Assembly (NCBI GenBank): GCA_025267735.1
Contig: CM046303.1
Span: forward strand, 31,038,380 to 31,102,379
Reading direction: 5' to 3'
Source: Mactra quadrangularis
Taxonomy: Eukaryota > Mollusca > Bivalvia > Venerida > Mactridae
DNA length: 64,000 bases
A program made the translations under genes and the position numbers. Under the pieces are notes generated by a model, which made no database searches, was not told where the DNA came from, and worked only from the letters and a program-made list of their open reading frames with translations. Each line of letters opens with the position of its first letter. Position 1 is the first letter of the stretch. Positions 34,920-45,850 of the stretch are shown here, one piece after another.

Positions 34920-35670
34920 AACATGTATTTATTTGTATACTGTAATATATAATAATGGATAATTCATTGTAAATATTATCATACGTGTAGATACATGTAT
35001 GATATATGCTAATAAATGAAACGTTATCTTGCCAATGCGTTATTATTTAATCCGAAAAATACTTCATTGTATATAATTAAAGGTAATCCTCCAGTAATTA
35101 AGAACGCTGGGAACTAAGAGGTTGAAATAAAGGAATGATTCATGTTAGAAACAACCTACACATTAGCTAATCATAATTATCTTGAAAATACAATGTATGA
35201 TCGATCTTAAGTTATACAAATGGTTGATCTTTCAATCAAAAACACGCTAATTATATTATAATATTGCAAGATATTTTTAACTGTTATGTGATCATGGGTT
35301 GGACAATGTGTTTCCGCATTCCATATTTCTTAACAAATCCATCGTAGTCAGATAATCTCATTTGTACAAATTAGGATATGTTCGTAAATATATGAGGACA
35401 TTGAGGATAATATTGACTTACAGATAAACGTTTTTAGTAATGCTTTACTTCCTTGGGTATTGCTTGTGTAATGCCCTTGCGTTTTTTTTCATACTTATGT
35501 TGCAAAGCATACACTGTATTGATTACAATTAGAATTTAAAAAGGATAAAAATGAAATATTATCTTTATTATATGTTTTGTTTTTTAAATCAGAATCTATA
35601 TTCGTTATATATCATATTTAGTTTCAAAGATGCCAATCATATAAATCAAATACATTTTTATCGTATTTCT
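34920..35670. other. AT-rich stretch, nothing identified
   Basis: No exon or repeat boundary is visible. Confidence 0.45.
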
Positions 35671-35677
35671 CATTTAT

Positions 35678-35935
35678 TGGGTGGATCAAGCGGGGGGGGG
35701 GGGGTCAGGGGGGTCCGGACCCCCCTCTCCTAGAATTTGGAAAATGCACCTTTCCATTGGTGTATTTCTTGACTGTTAGCCATTTTTTAGAAGCATGAAG
35801 CATTTTTTTCTCGGTACTTAACTTAGATTTAATGGTTATGTAGTCATTTCTATTAATATGTTGCATTTTTCCTGTAAAATGTAAAGTTCAGGACCCCCCC
35901 CCCCCTAGAAAGAAATCCTGGATCCGCCCTTGCCT
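35678..35935. mobile_element. MITE with G/C homopolymer-bearing inverted ends
   Basis: The left end TGGGTGGATCAAGC plus a poly-G run pairs with the right end, whose complement reads GGGCGGATCCAGG followed by poly-G. A perfect GGGGGGTCCGGACCCCCC palindrome lies at about 35709-35726. A related GGGCGGATC-type element is at 38790. Confidence 0.6.
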
Positions 35936-36439
35936 TTTTAAAAATTTTCTTTACTTTTCAAAATGTGCAGCTGGGAAAGTAATCGGACATCAAGATAATT
36001 TAGAAATGGGATATGGTAATACTGGAGTAATAAGAATGCATGAATTACAAAATTCAAGACATTGTTCTTGTCATTTGAATTCAAGTCCCTTAAATAGACC
36101 TAAATCGGAAATCCGCTGTTGTATATTAAACTTTATTAAAGTGATGATTTATAAAATGTCTAGTAAAGTTGTAGGAGTTGTTTCCCTTTAAACGTGCAAC
36201 TAAGTGTAATTACTAATAAGTATCCCATTATCTAATAAAATAATAGACGAGTTGGATAAAATGGCAAAAACAAGTTCTGTATCTATACTGGATATAAAGA
36301 TTACGTGGTAGAATTAATGAGCGTCTCTGGGTTTATTTCGAGCGTATAAGTGAACTGGGACTGAAATAATATTTACATATATAGGGGCTAAATTTACCAT
36401 CTTAACGGGATATTATCCTCGATTTTTTTGGTGAATGTA

Positions 36440-36730
36440 AACAAGTCATAGTGTAAAGCTAGCTTTGGCGACGTGATAGAGTGTCCGCTTACGACTCGAG
36501 AGATCATGGGTTCCAATCTCATTTGGGGCCATGAATTTTTATCGGGTTACATTTAGTAAAGTAGCCTATACATGTATATGACTGTACTGAACATGGCTGA
36601 CTGTTTTCACGCTTGACCGCTCACATCAAGCCTTAACAGCACTGCCATTTGTCACGTGTAATGGACAGGTCACCCAATCACCATTTTGCGGATGGATCGT
36701 CTCCCCCTGAAAATCTGGTCTATTTCTAAT
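36440..36730 (+). mobile_element. tRNA-derived SINE-like sequence
   Basis: It has an A-box-like GTGATAGAGTGTCCGC and a B-box-like GGGTTCCAATC spaced as in a tRNA head, then a body ending CTGAAAATCTGGTC. The body (36555-36725) is duplicated directly downstream at 36741-36915. Confidence 0.55.
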
Positions 36731-36740
36731 ATAGACATAT

Positions 36741-36920
36741 AATACAGTAGCTGATACATGTATATGACACTACTGAAAATGGCAGACCAATATCGCACTT
36801 GACTGCTCACAGCCAGCCTAACCAGCACTACCACTTGTCACGTGTCATGGACAGGTTACCCGATCACCACTTTGCGGCTGGATTGTCTCCCCCTGAAAAT
36901 CTGGTCCATTTCTCATACGG
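36741..36920 (+). repeat. Tandem duplicate of the preceding SINE body
   Basis: It shares ACATGTATATGACAC/TGT, 'CACTTGTCACGTGTMATGG', 'TTTGCGG' and 'GTCTCCCCCTGAAAATCTGG' with 36555-36725. Confidence 0.75.
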
Positions 36921-37077
36921 AGAAAACATATACATTTCAGATTATGATAACCATCAATATGGCACATATACAAAAACTGGTTCAGGAAAAAAACTGGTTA
37001 AAAGAATGGCAGAATTCCTGTTGCAATATTAACCGGCATATTAGTTATCTATTCATTTTTAAACATATTTTTATATC

Positions 37078-37200
37078 ACGTCAGCGCGCTTAACCTAGCT
37101 TAACTGGACCCCTCGTCTTTAAACAGCCTACACTTTCACAAGGCCGACGACTTCTCATATGCCTTATTAATGGAGTAAGATTGGTAATTCCCGATAATTA
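37078..37200 (-). mobile_element. Degraded SINE family A fragment
   Basis: 'GCGCTTAACCTAGCTTAACTGG', 'CACAAGGCCG' and 'CTTCTCATAT' follow the order of the intact copy at 37488. Confidence 0.5.
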
Positions 37201-37234
37201 ATTAGAGAAGCTATTACTGAGTTTTAATGTTGTA

Positions 37235-37487
37235 TAAGGCCACAACAAGTTGATCATATGTTCTACGGATTTTTTGTCTGGACAAAATGGGGCAAGCGAG
37301 CGAAGAAAAAATATTAAAAAGTCTTTATTCACTTGTTTTATATAGCGGTTTGACCAAACTTATACGGGCGAGCGAGGAAATGAAAATATATATTTTTTTT
37401 TGTAAAAACCGTCAAAATTAAGATGCGATCGTATACATAGAACATATGATATAGAACATAAAACAACAGTTTGTTGTGGCCTAACCT
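37235..37487. mobile_element. MITE 'AGGCCACAACAA', copy 2
   Basis: The left end ATAAGGCCACAACAAGTTGA and right end TTTGTTGTGGCCTAA match copy 1 at 34533. The interior 'TATAGCGGTTTGACCAAA' and 'GGGCGAGCGAGGAAAT' are also shared. A SINE has inserted at its right end. Confidence 0.85.
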
Positions 37488-37783
37488 TATTTATTTATTT
37501 ATTTATTTATTGGAGTTAACGCCGTATCAACACAATTTAGGTCATTTCACGGCGTCCAGCGCACCTAACCTAGCTTTCCTGGACCACTGTCTATAACCAG
37601 TACTCACCTACCCTTCCACAAGGCCGGAAACTTCTCCATATTATCTATTCAATGGAGGAAAATCGACATTATTGTCAAATTTTCATGGCAGGGTATAACC
37701 TACCCGGGTGGGATTCGAACCCGCACCCCTCGGGCACGAGTATCCAAATCCCGGCGTGCTACCGACTGCGCTATCGACCCGGG
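37488..37783 (-). mobile_element. tRNA-derived SINE family A, intact copy
   Basis: Read on the minus strand it has an A-box region TAGCGCAGTCGGTAGCAC, a B box GGGTTCGAATCCCACC, a ~200-bp body and a 3' tail of TTAACTCCAATAAATAAATA. The 14-bp target duplication TTGTGGCCTAACCT flanks it (37474-37487 and 37784-37797). That duplication lies in the end of MITE copy 2, so the order of insertion is clear. Confidence 0.93.
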
Positions 37784-37904
37784 TTGTGGCCTAACCTAAC
37801 TAAACAAAATGTAGCTCTGGATCTGAGGTAAGGCAAGTGACGACGGTAGGGTAAATTAACACCTTTTGTAGTCTTGACTGCTGAATTCATCCTTTTCTTG
37901 AGAG

Positions 37905-38200
37905 GGGGGGGGGGTTAACACCGTACCCAAACATTGTATAGGTCATATAACGGCGGTCAGTCGACCTACTTACTGTTCCTGGTAAGGCTAAATGTCAGGA
38001 TTTAGCTGTTAACCACATACTTGCGTCAGTGACTGACAGCTGTCTGATACGATTTAGAATCAGTGGTAGGAGGGAGATAAGTCGTAAAAGTAATTTCATG
38101 GCCAAGCTGTTCGAAATAATGCCCCGCCCTTGAAAAGAACCAACGACCTCTCGATCAGTAGACTTGCTTGCAACCAACTGAGCTAGCTGGGCTGCACACA
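37905..38200 (-). mobile_element. SINE family B copy
   Basis: It contains 'GTATAGGTCATATAACGGCGGTCAG', 'TTTAGCTGTTAACCA', 'GTCAGTGACTGACAGCTGTC' and a tRNA-like region ending AGTTGGTTGCAAGCAAGTC on the minus strand. It is preceded by a G run. Confidence 0.7.
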
Positions 38201-38789
38201 ATTCAGCATTTACGATTAGACAGCAGAACATTGGAAACGAACTAATGTGGATAAGATGCAGTAAAAATACAAAATTTCAGTCAAAATATAAACATATACT
38301 ATTGATAACTTTCATTCAAACTGTCTTTGGCTCATACATTGATCCCGCTCATTTAATCACTTACACTTAATGTACTTAAGTATTTATATCAGTGACGCTT
38401 ATGGATGTACCACTGAATGAAAATCACCAATACAAATGAACTTAAGTTCGGTCGAACAAAAAACAAAACACTGTTTATATCAACAATACAATGAACTAAT
38501 CCACGACAGGGAATTGTCAGGATGGCAATAACATAATTATGGTGACAATATGTTTCATGAGTGCTTTGTTGGTGTAATGGTAAAGCGGTATACCATTACA
38601 AGCATGTTTGACCAATGGGTGGTGGTTTATCCGCCATGCTAATTTTGTTTAAATGAATTATACAACTTTTAATTTCGAATCTGCCAACCTTTGAAGTGGA
38701 TTGTTTCATTTTTAATGTTTATCCAAACACGTTTTGTTATTTTGTAGTGCGATGAGTTGGAACGAGTGTGTTGATGTTATTTTTAGTCC

Positions 38790-39270
38790 ATGGGCGGATC
38801 AATGATTTCTTGTAAGAGGAGGTGGAAAATTTTAGCTAGATGAGGTGGAAATGTACAAGCAGACTGGGGTTCAAGGGGTTGATTGTAAGAATAATGGTTG
38901 AAGTCTTGATTAGGGGTCTTGTGGGGCGGCGGCCCTCGAAGCTCATGAGTTTTGGTTATTTCTAAGAATTTCAGGAACATTTCAAGAACCTCAACTATTC
39001 TTTCCCAGGGTATACATAAAACCATCTACATGGTGATATTTCTATAAAAATTCTTACAGCCGTTGTTTCATGTTAAATCCTACAAAAAATAGATTTAAAT
39101 CTTTTAATTATTGTATGTTATGTCATCAAATAAGTGTAGTACCAGTTTTGTATTTTATTACACGCACAGCGTGCGGATTTTTCTTTTATAACTATTATAT
39201 TTTCTTATAAATACCATAAGAAACAAACTTACGCGTACGCCGCCCCCTGGTTCCGCCAATGAATTCGTCT
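38790..39270. mobile_element. MITE-like element with GGGCGGATC ends
   Basis: The left end CATGGGCGGATCAATGA pairs with the right end, complement CATTGGCGGAACCAGGGGGC. The interior has 'GGTCTTGTGGGGCGGCGGCC' and no coding frame that I accept. Confidence 0.5.
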
Positions 39271-39299
39271 AGATTCATTGACGATTCAATGTTAAAGTA

Positions 39300-39398
39300 C
39301 ACAGAGCGTGAATCACGGGTTTTGCGTGCCTACTAGTTGAGTTACCTGAATTAAGTTGTGTAAAGCTATGTAGCGGTGGAAAACAGTCGAATAAAATG
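39300..39398 (+). other. Possible 5' exon of a plus-strand gene
   Basis: The sequence ends AAAATG immediately before a consensus donor GTGAGT at 39399. A CpG-richer patch precedes it. It could join the exon candidate at 49630. Weak evidence: a single donor site and context only. Confidence 0.2.
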
Positions 39399-39705
39399 GT
39401 GAGTTTAAACTTTTCTTTAATATACTTTAATTACTTTAATCTAATTATTAATGATAATACATTAATGATATGAAATGTAGATGTAGACATTGCATTAATA
39501 AGTAGCATCTAAATGGGTAAAATATATTGTGTATAGATATGGTTTGTTTTACTGGGTAAGTCGACCACGTGTTGAAGTGTTAGATTTCTGTGTTTATTCA
39601 TATGCCGCGAAATGTTGCACTATTTTGTTTACAGATATACATTTTTATTGGCACTTAAAGGATCACCTGCAGCATGCTCAGTAAAGACTATTAGCGAACG
39701 TTACG

Positions 39706-39842
39706 GTTACGAGGTAACTCAAACCCGAAGACTACTCAACCCATGAATAACTCAAGGAGAGTCGGGACAACTCTAACCGTTAGTAAGGTATTGAGTATTC
39801 TCGGTTTGTTTTGTTTTTGAGTTGAGTTGTCTCAGCCCTAAC
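39706..39842. mobile_element. Possible small hAT-like MITE
   Basis: Related arms (CGGTTACGAGGTAACTC and the complement of GAGTTGTCTCAGCCCT) are flanked on both sides by AACGTTA. The arms are diverged. Confidence 0.35.
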
Positions 39843-40349
39843 GTTAAGAAACGTTTCTGATAATTGAACACGCTGCTGGCTAAAGATGGTTTCAATCTAC
39901 CCCTTGATAATATTGTTCGACTACTGGGACTCATGTTTAGTTTGGATGTCAGTCAGTTTAAGTAAGTTTCATCATAAACCTGCCTGTCCAATGTTTTTAC
40001 CTGCTGAAACATCTATTTATTTTCATACATTAATAATCTGTTTCTAATATTATTGTCGGTTAACTCGCCAAAAGTTTAAGTCTCCACTATGGGGTTTGAC
40101 TAAATGAGAGATAGAATAAAGATACTTATTATATAGATGATCAAGGCTTATCATTAATACATTATGTTATAAACAATTTGTCTTTTTCTGTATTTTTACC
40201 GTTTATTTTTGTATATAGAATGTAATATATGTGTTTCTCAGATTATGTAGTGTATCAATGAGTGTTGTTTGTGTGTGACGCGTGCGTCGTGCGTCGTGCG
40301 AGGTGTGTGTGTGTGTGATTATGTAGGGCAGAGCTTTTATCGACATTAT

Positions 40350-40450
40350 CTTGATTATAACCAGCACTCACCTACCCTTCTACAGGCCAACTACTTCGAC
40401 GTAAACCTTAGTAATTGAGATAAATCGACATTATTGTCTTGTCGATTTTT
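40350..40450 (-). mobile_element. SINE family A fragment
   Basis: 'TTATAACCAGCACTCACCTA' and 'AAATCGACATTATTGTC' match the body of the family A copy at 37488. The ends are lost. Confidence 0.5.
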
Positions 40451-40639
40451 ACAGGGACAATGACATGAATGCTGAAATTGACAAAATTTCGAAAGTTGAA
40501 AAGTTTTTCGAATACGACTTACGTCTCGTGATTAAGGTTATAAAAGCTTTCAGATGACATGGGTAAACCTGGTTAGGCTCGAACCAGAAACCTCTCACAG
40601 CGCAGATTTGATATCATGTACGTAACCTACCGTGTCACA

Positions 40640-40725
40640 TTCTCAATTCCAGAGGCTATCAAGATTCTCGATACTAGATCCTGATAACTTCTGGGTACGA
40701 GAATGACTGCATCATGGGCTCAGAT
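40640..40725. repeat. Diverged relative of the 87-bp palindromic MITE
   Basis: ATTCTCAATTCCAGAGGC... and ...TTCTGGGTACGAGAATG form an imperfect hairpin resembling the intact element at 45468. Confidence 0.5.
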
Positions 40726-40789
40726 TGTAGGCTTTTCCGATAATCTGTAAAAATGTCGACCTAGTACCGACAATATTGTTTGTTTGTTT

Positions 40790-41010
40790 TTGTTGGGTTT
40801 AACGCTTAGCAACATATTGTATAGGTAATATAACAGCGGTCAGTCAACCTACTCACTGTTCATGGAAAGGCTAAATCTCTTGTTTTTAGCTGTTAACCAA
40901 CTACTAAGCGCATACCTTTGTCAGTGACTGACAACTATCCTACATAATAAAGAATCATTGGTAGACCAAGCTCCACGAAAGTATGCCCTGCCCGGGAATC
41001 GAACCCACGA
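40790..41010 (-). mobile_element. SINE family B copy
   Basis: 'TTGTATAGGTAATATAACAG', 'GGAAAGGCTAAATCTCTTG' and 'TGTCAGTGACTGACAACTAT' are present, with the B-box region on the minus strand from CCCGGGAATCGAACCCACGA. Confidence 0.75.
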
Positions 41011-41024
41011 CAATAGTTATTTGA

Positions 41025-41245
41025 ATGCAATAAATTGCTAAGTATAGCTGTGGGGTCTTGGGTTTGATTCCCGGGCTTTTGGTCATGAAATAATTTCTGT
41101 GGTCGTTCCCATTCCTACCACTGATTCTCATTAATGTAGGTTAGTCACTGACAGAATCATGCATATCTAGTAACTGGTTGATAGTTATATTTTTCTAAGA
41201 ACGGCCCGTTGACTGACCACCGTGATATGACATTCTTTTCTTTCT
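41025..41245 (+). mobile_element. SINE family B copy, opposite orientation
   Basis: It contains the B box GGGTTTGATTCCCGGGC, then 'CCTACCACTGATTCTCATT', 'GTCACTGACAGAATCATG' and 'GACTGACCACCGTGATATGAC', the reverse order of the neighbouring copy. The two copies lie back to back. Confidence 0.65.
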
Positions 41246-41247
41246 TT

Positions 41248-41405
41248 ACTAGATTTAACGTCGTGTCAACACTATTTATGTCATTTTACGGCGTCCTGAG
41301 CACCTAACCTAGCTTCCTAGGTCGGAAACTTCTCCATATTATCTAATCAATGGAGGAAATTCGACATTATTGTCAAATCTTCATGGAAGGGTATAACCTC
41401 CCCGG
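41248..41405 (-). mobile_element. SINE family A copy lacking its tRNA head
   Basis: It runs from the 3' end 'TTTAACGTCGTGTCAACAC' to 'GGGTATAACCTCCCCGGG', where the homologous tRNA-like head is missing. Confidence 0.7.
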
Positions 41406-41439
41406 GAAGTACACGTTTCATGTGTTACGTTACTTATCT

Positions 41440-41860
41440 GTTCACATTATGGGAGAGAAATAGGCCTATTTGAATGCGGCCTGATAGCCCAGTCGGGAGA
41501 GCATTAGCCGTGTGAGCGAAGGGTCCTTGGTTCGAGTCTCGGTCAGGCAGCATATATTTCTCATCATGTGACATTTTGCGCCCAACGTGCATGGGGCTAA
41601 GACTTAATTACTAAGTCAGTTGAGAAACGCTTGTTATAAATCAATTGCTCCTTCAACGGCTTGGTGTACTGAAATCAAGACGAATTTGCAGTTCGTGGAG
41701 GAGTATGCCACGGTATCTACCTGTTCACGTTGTGGGAAGAAGATATGTAAGGGGCCGTATAGCTGAGTCGGTGGAGCACTTGCCTTGTTAAAGCGAGGGG
41801 TCCTGATTTCGAGTTATGTTCAGGCTGCATATTTTCTTACCCCGTGACACATGAATTCAT
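41440..41860 (+). repeat. tRNA-headed SINE family C, two direct copies
   Basis: The unit is 'CTGTTCACATTATGGGAGAGA' followed by a tRNA-like head (TAGCCCAGTCGGGAGAGC as A box; GGTTCGAGTCTCGGTCAGGC as B box and closing stem, 41478-41552). A diverged second unit lies about 280 bp downstream (41720-41835). The anticodon arm is not canonical (no T at position 33), so it is not called a tRNA gene. Confidence 0.65.
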
Positions 41861-41879
41861 AGGAAGAAGTTAAACAAAT

Positions 41880-43440
41880 CGGACTTATGAGTAAAAATTA
41901 AAGAGACAATAACTGATAAATCAAATAGTATATTGTACTTATAAATATAAATGTAAATGTTCGGCAATATGAGATAACCATGACATGTTTACCAAGTACG
42001 GAAACTAACAAATCTTGAGTAGTGTTGATATTAAAACGCTTACTGTTTTTATATTGGTTTAAAAAACTTGTTTCAATTATTGGGATTTTCTTCTGACCAC
42101 GCCTAAGTTTTAAGAGATGTACACGCGAACAGCGGAGAGCGAATTACTTAATACCTACTAATCGAAGGGGTGTTCTCAAACAATTTTCAATTGAATTGTT
42201 CTATGCTTAGTAAATATATGAACTTGTATTTCATAGACAAGTAATATAAAACCTACGTGTTTTGGAAATTCCATATGACTAACCATTATAATGATTAAAA
42301 AAGGTGCAGTAAAGTTTAGATACAGTATTAATTAATACTAATACGACTCATTTCCTAGCTAATACATAAATAGAACTAAATTACCCGAGTCAAAGTCAGT
42401 TCCGCCTTTCGCTTAAATTCCGAGCTTACAGTTATGAAAGCTTTTGCTTAAATATGCAGAAGAATATATAGCATGGATCCAATATTTCTATGCCTCTTCC
42501 AAACACATGTATGCTATTGATAAGTGCATTAGATCCGCCTGTGTTGCGTTGGGCATACCGTACCTAATATTTAAATCTATAAATGCATAAGCTCCATGTG
42601 GCGCCATCCAAAAGAATGTGTCTGGTTGTCAAGAAATGTGCTGTCATGGATATGCGAGGAACACATTTAGTAAAAGTTTTTTACCCAAAAAAATCATAAT
42701 GCTCTTTTTTGAAAAAAAATATATCGGAAAAGTGGTCAATGGGATAAGTGAATACTGGTAAACGAATACATGTCCAGGAAAGCCGGTTAGCAGAGCTGGT
42801 CGATGTAATTAACTAAATAAGACGAATTGATAAACGTGTATAGTAAGATCCAAAGTAAAACTATTAACCAAACGTTTTGACTGGGTTATTGGAGGTCTAA
42901 TAAAATCGGTATGATTTTTAAACTGAGAGCGCATGTCGCAGACACATGACAAAGATGATCACATATTACTACAGATTCGACGAACGCATCAAATTTAATG
43001 ATATATTGGGATAACACGTGTTGCTTTGTTTTACTGACAGTTCTTTATAGCATTGCGATAAAATATTCATGTAGGCTGTAGCAGATCAAAACACACCAAA
43101 AAATGTCGGCAAAAACCTTATTCAAAATAGTGTTCATTTTTCTAGAATGAAAATTATTATTTTGAGATGTTCCCCCATAGTCGCTTTACGCTCTATTTTG
43201 TCCGTCTCAGTCGTCCACGTGTTCATCTCTTTAAGAACGTGTATAAAATTCGTGTATTAAATTCGGTGTCAGTGGCATTGAACTTTTTTTAGTATTCACT
43301 TTCGGTTTTATTGGTTTTATATTCTGCTTATAATTGAATTATTTAATTCTAACTGGACTACGTTCCTCAGTGATTATTGTTCGATATTTTAGAAAGGCTT
43401 TCATTGGCAATTCATTTGGAAACAATATTCAGTGAGTGTT
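41880..43440. other. AT-rich stretch, nothing identified
   Basis: No supported exon. Stop codons are frequent in all frames. Confidence 0.45.
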
Positions 43441-43459
43441 TTTTTTTATTGTTATGGGT

Positions 43460-43752
43460 ACCCGGATCGATATCACAGTTTGTAGCGCCGGGATTTAGAT
43501 ACTCGCGCCCGAGGGGGTGCGGGTTCGAATCCCACCCGGGAAGGTTATACCCTTCCATGAACATTTAACAATTAAGTCGATATTCCTCCATTGATTAGAT
43601 AATATGGAGAAGTTTCCGGCCTTGTGGAAGGGTAGGTGAGTACTGGTTATAGACAATGGTCCAGTAAAGCTGGTTAGGTGCGCTGGACGCTGTAAAATGA
43701 CCTTAACTTGTGTTGACACGGCGTTAACTCCAATAAATAATAAATTAATAAG
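43460..43752 (+). mobile_element. tRNA-derived SINE family A, intact copy
   Basis: It runs from CCCGGATCGATATCACAG through the B box GGGTTCGAATCCCACC to the 3' tail TTAACTCCAATAAATAATAA. A 13-bp target duplication with one mismatch (TATTGTTATGGGT/TATTGTTGTGGGT) lies at 43447-43459 and 43753-43765. Confidence 0.9.
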
Positions 43753-43794
43753 TATTGTTGTGGGTCTCTGTAATTAAATACATTGGATTTACAA

Positions 43795-44640
43795 GTAATG
43801 GTTCTTCGCCTGCTCACATTATGGGGAAAGGATATAATTATCAGCATAGATGCTTTTTAACACTGATCCTAAAACATATACATGTATATATATATAAGGT
43901 CCTTGTTATAAGCGAATTGATAGCTGCAGCTTTAAGTTCGAGCTCCAGTCAGGCTGAATATTTTTCGCACCAGGAGACCATACTGCTCAGCGTTGTGACT
44001 AAACTACATAGTCACTTGAGGAACTCTAAAATGACTTGTAAGAATAATTTGCTCCATTTTCTGATACTCGGGACGATTTTTCAATTTGTATAGAGAATGA
44101 CACGAGTCTTACTTATTCACATTATGGGGAGTAGGATATAAAAGAGATTGTATAGCTCAGTCAGGAGAGTACTCGCCGTGTAATCGGGGTCGCGGTTTCA
44201 AGTCTCGGTTAGTCCTATATATAAGACCCTCCGTGACTCATTTTACATTAGGACATTATTCTGTAACAGAATAATGTCCCAATGAGAAATACGTTACGGA
44301 TAGTCTTATATATAGGACTAGAGTTCCGGTCAGGTTGAAATTTGTCTTACCCTGTGATAGTTGCGCCTAATTCGGAGTCGGGGTGACTAAATTATGTGGT
44401 CATTTGTGTAACCCTTCTAATAATAATTGCCTTTAAACGGTCTGATATTTTCAAATTCGGGGCGATTTTATAGTTCTTGGGTGAGAATGTCACTGTACTT
44501 ACCTGTTCTATTCCCATTATTGGTTTATAAAAGCGGTCTAATAGCGCTGCTAGGCCTACATTCGCCTTGTAATCGGGGTCCTAGGTTTAAGTCTCCACCA
44601 GGCTGCATATTTTGCTCATCAGATAAGTTTTGAAATTCGA
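43795..44640 (+). repeat. Run of SINE family C units
   Basis: Units with CACATTATGGGGA..GGATATAA and tRNA-like parts occur near 43805, 44115 and 44505; the tRNA-like part at 44155-44210 is the clearest. Between two of them lies a short inverted repeat (CATTAGGACATTATTCTG and CAGAATAATGTCCCAATG, 44245-44285). Confidence 0.6.
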
Positions 44641-44704
44641 ATAAGTATGCATGTAACCAAATACAATACGATTCTTGTACCTTTTTGACTGCATGCTTGA
44701 TTAT

Positions 44705-44990
44705 GTTGGGATATGTTGGATTAATAACTTAGGTACTCCATCTAGTGTCCCGAAGGGGGTACGGGTTTTAATCCTACCTGGAGAGGTTATACCCTACCAT
44801 GAAAATTTGACAATAATGTCAATTTTCCTCGACTCAGAAGGTACATATATGTTGAAGTTTCCGGTCTTGTGGAAGGGTTAGTGAGTTCTGGTTATATTCA
44901 AGGGTCCAGGAAAGCTAGGTTAGGTGCGCTGGACGCCGCAAAATAACCTGAATTGGTGTTTTACACAGCGTAGATACTCAGGTGGAATCA
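44705..44990 (+). mobile_element. Degraded SINE family A copy
   Basis: 'GGGTACGGGTTTTAATCCTACC', 'CTTGTGGAAGGGTTAGTGAG' and 'GGTTAGGTGCGCTGGACGCC' follow the family A order. The tail is disrupted. Confidence 0.75.
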
Positions 44991-45309
44991 AATTCGAATC
45001 ATGGATGTTTCATAAAATCAACCTAAAATATCACAGGTTTTGTAATAAACTTAGAATAAACTCAGATTTTTCGCGATACATGTATAACCTTCCTATGTTG
45101 ACGTGACGTAAAACCCTAACAAATAAACAATTCATTAACAGACTCAAGTCAATGCAATTGAATTAAATCTTATTGCAACATATTTATCAGCTTCATTTTG
45201 TATAAAATGACTTTTAACCAGCTTTCGGAGTTCTAATGTTCTTATATTTGCTGTAACATTGACTAAATTAGCAAAAGTAATGATCCAAACAAAAAATGAG
45301 TTTGGGTGA

Positions 45310-45850
45310 AAAGTTGAGTTTTTTTTTCCGTAAATCTGGGGCCGGTATGTGGGTACATTGCTATGAGTAGATTATGCACAACATTCACTTTTCTTTTTAT
45401 GACCAAATTTCCGGTTGCTTCGGATACAGAAATTGTCAAAATTTGATTAAAAAAAGCTTGTATTTCTCATTCTCGTTCCCAGAGTCTTGTAGGATTCTCA
45501 ATTCTAGCTAGTATCCTAGAGAATCCTACTAGTTAGACTCTGGGAACGAGAATGGTATTTCTGTGTTGCAAAAAACTCTATCCAATCTGTTTTAATGAAA
45601 TTTGTTATTTGAATTAGTTGCAATTAGTAGGTTATGCATATTGTTGCATTTTATTTTTCTGGTTAAAATTCTGGTTGCTATGGACACGGAAATATTCGAA
45701 ATTTGATCATAAAGTTTGTAACTCAAACTCAATTCAATCTAAATTGATGAAACTTTGTACGTGAATATGTTGCAATAAGTAGATTATGCATATCTCTCAC
45801 TTTCTTTTTTCTGGTCAACATTTTTATGGATACGGAAATAGTCAAAATTT
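45310..45850. repeat. Three diverged tandem units of ~150-162 bp
   Basis: Anchor GTAGATTATGCA at about 45371, 45628 and 45778, each followed by TTTT..CTGGT/TGACCAAAAT and 'GATACRGAAATWGTCAAAATTT'. The first spacing is about 162 bp once the inserted 87-bp MITE and its duplication are removed. Confidence 0.7.
45468..45554. mobile_element. 87-bp palindromic hAT-like MITE
   Basis: CATTCTCGTTCCCAGAGTC at the left and its exact complement at the right. Nearly the whole element folds on itself. The 8-bp duplication GTATTTCT flanks it (45460-45467 and 45555-45562). Confidence 0.92.

Noticed and set aside
38560..38640. tRNA-Gly-like sequence (GTTGGTGTAATGGTAAAGCGG)
   Set aside because: There is an A-box-like part only; no acceptable B box or closing acceptor stem follows.
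41478..41552. Functional tRNA gene
   Set aside because: The acceptor and T arms look good, but the anticodon arm is not canonical and the same head recurs in repeated units, so it is a SINE head.
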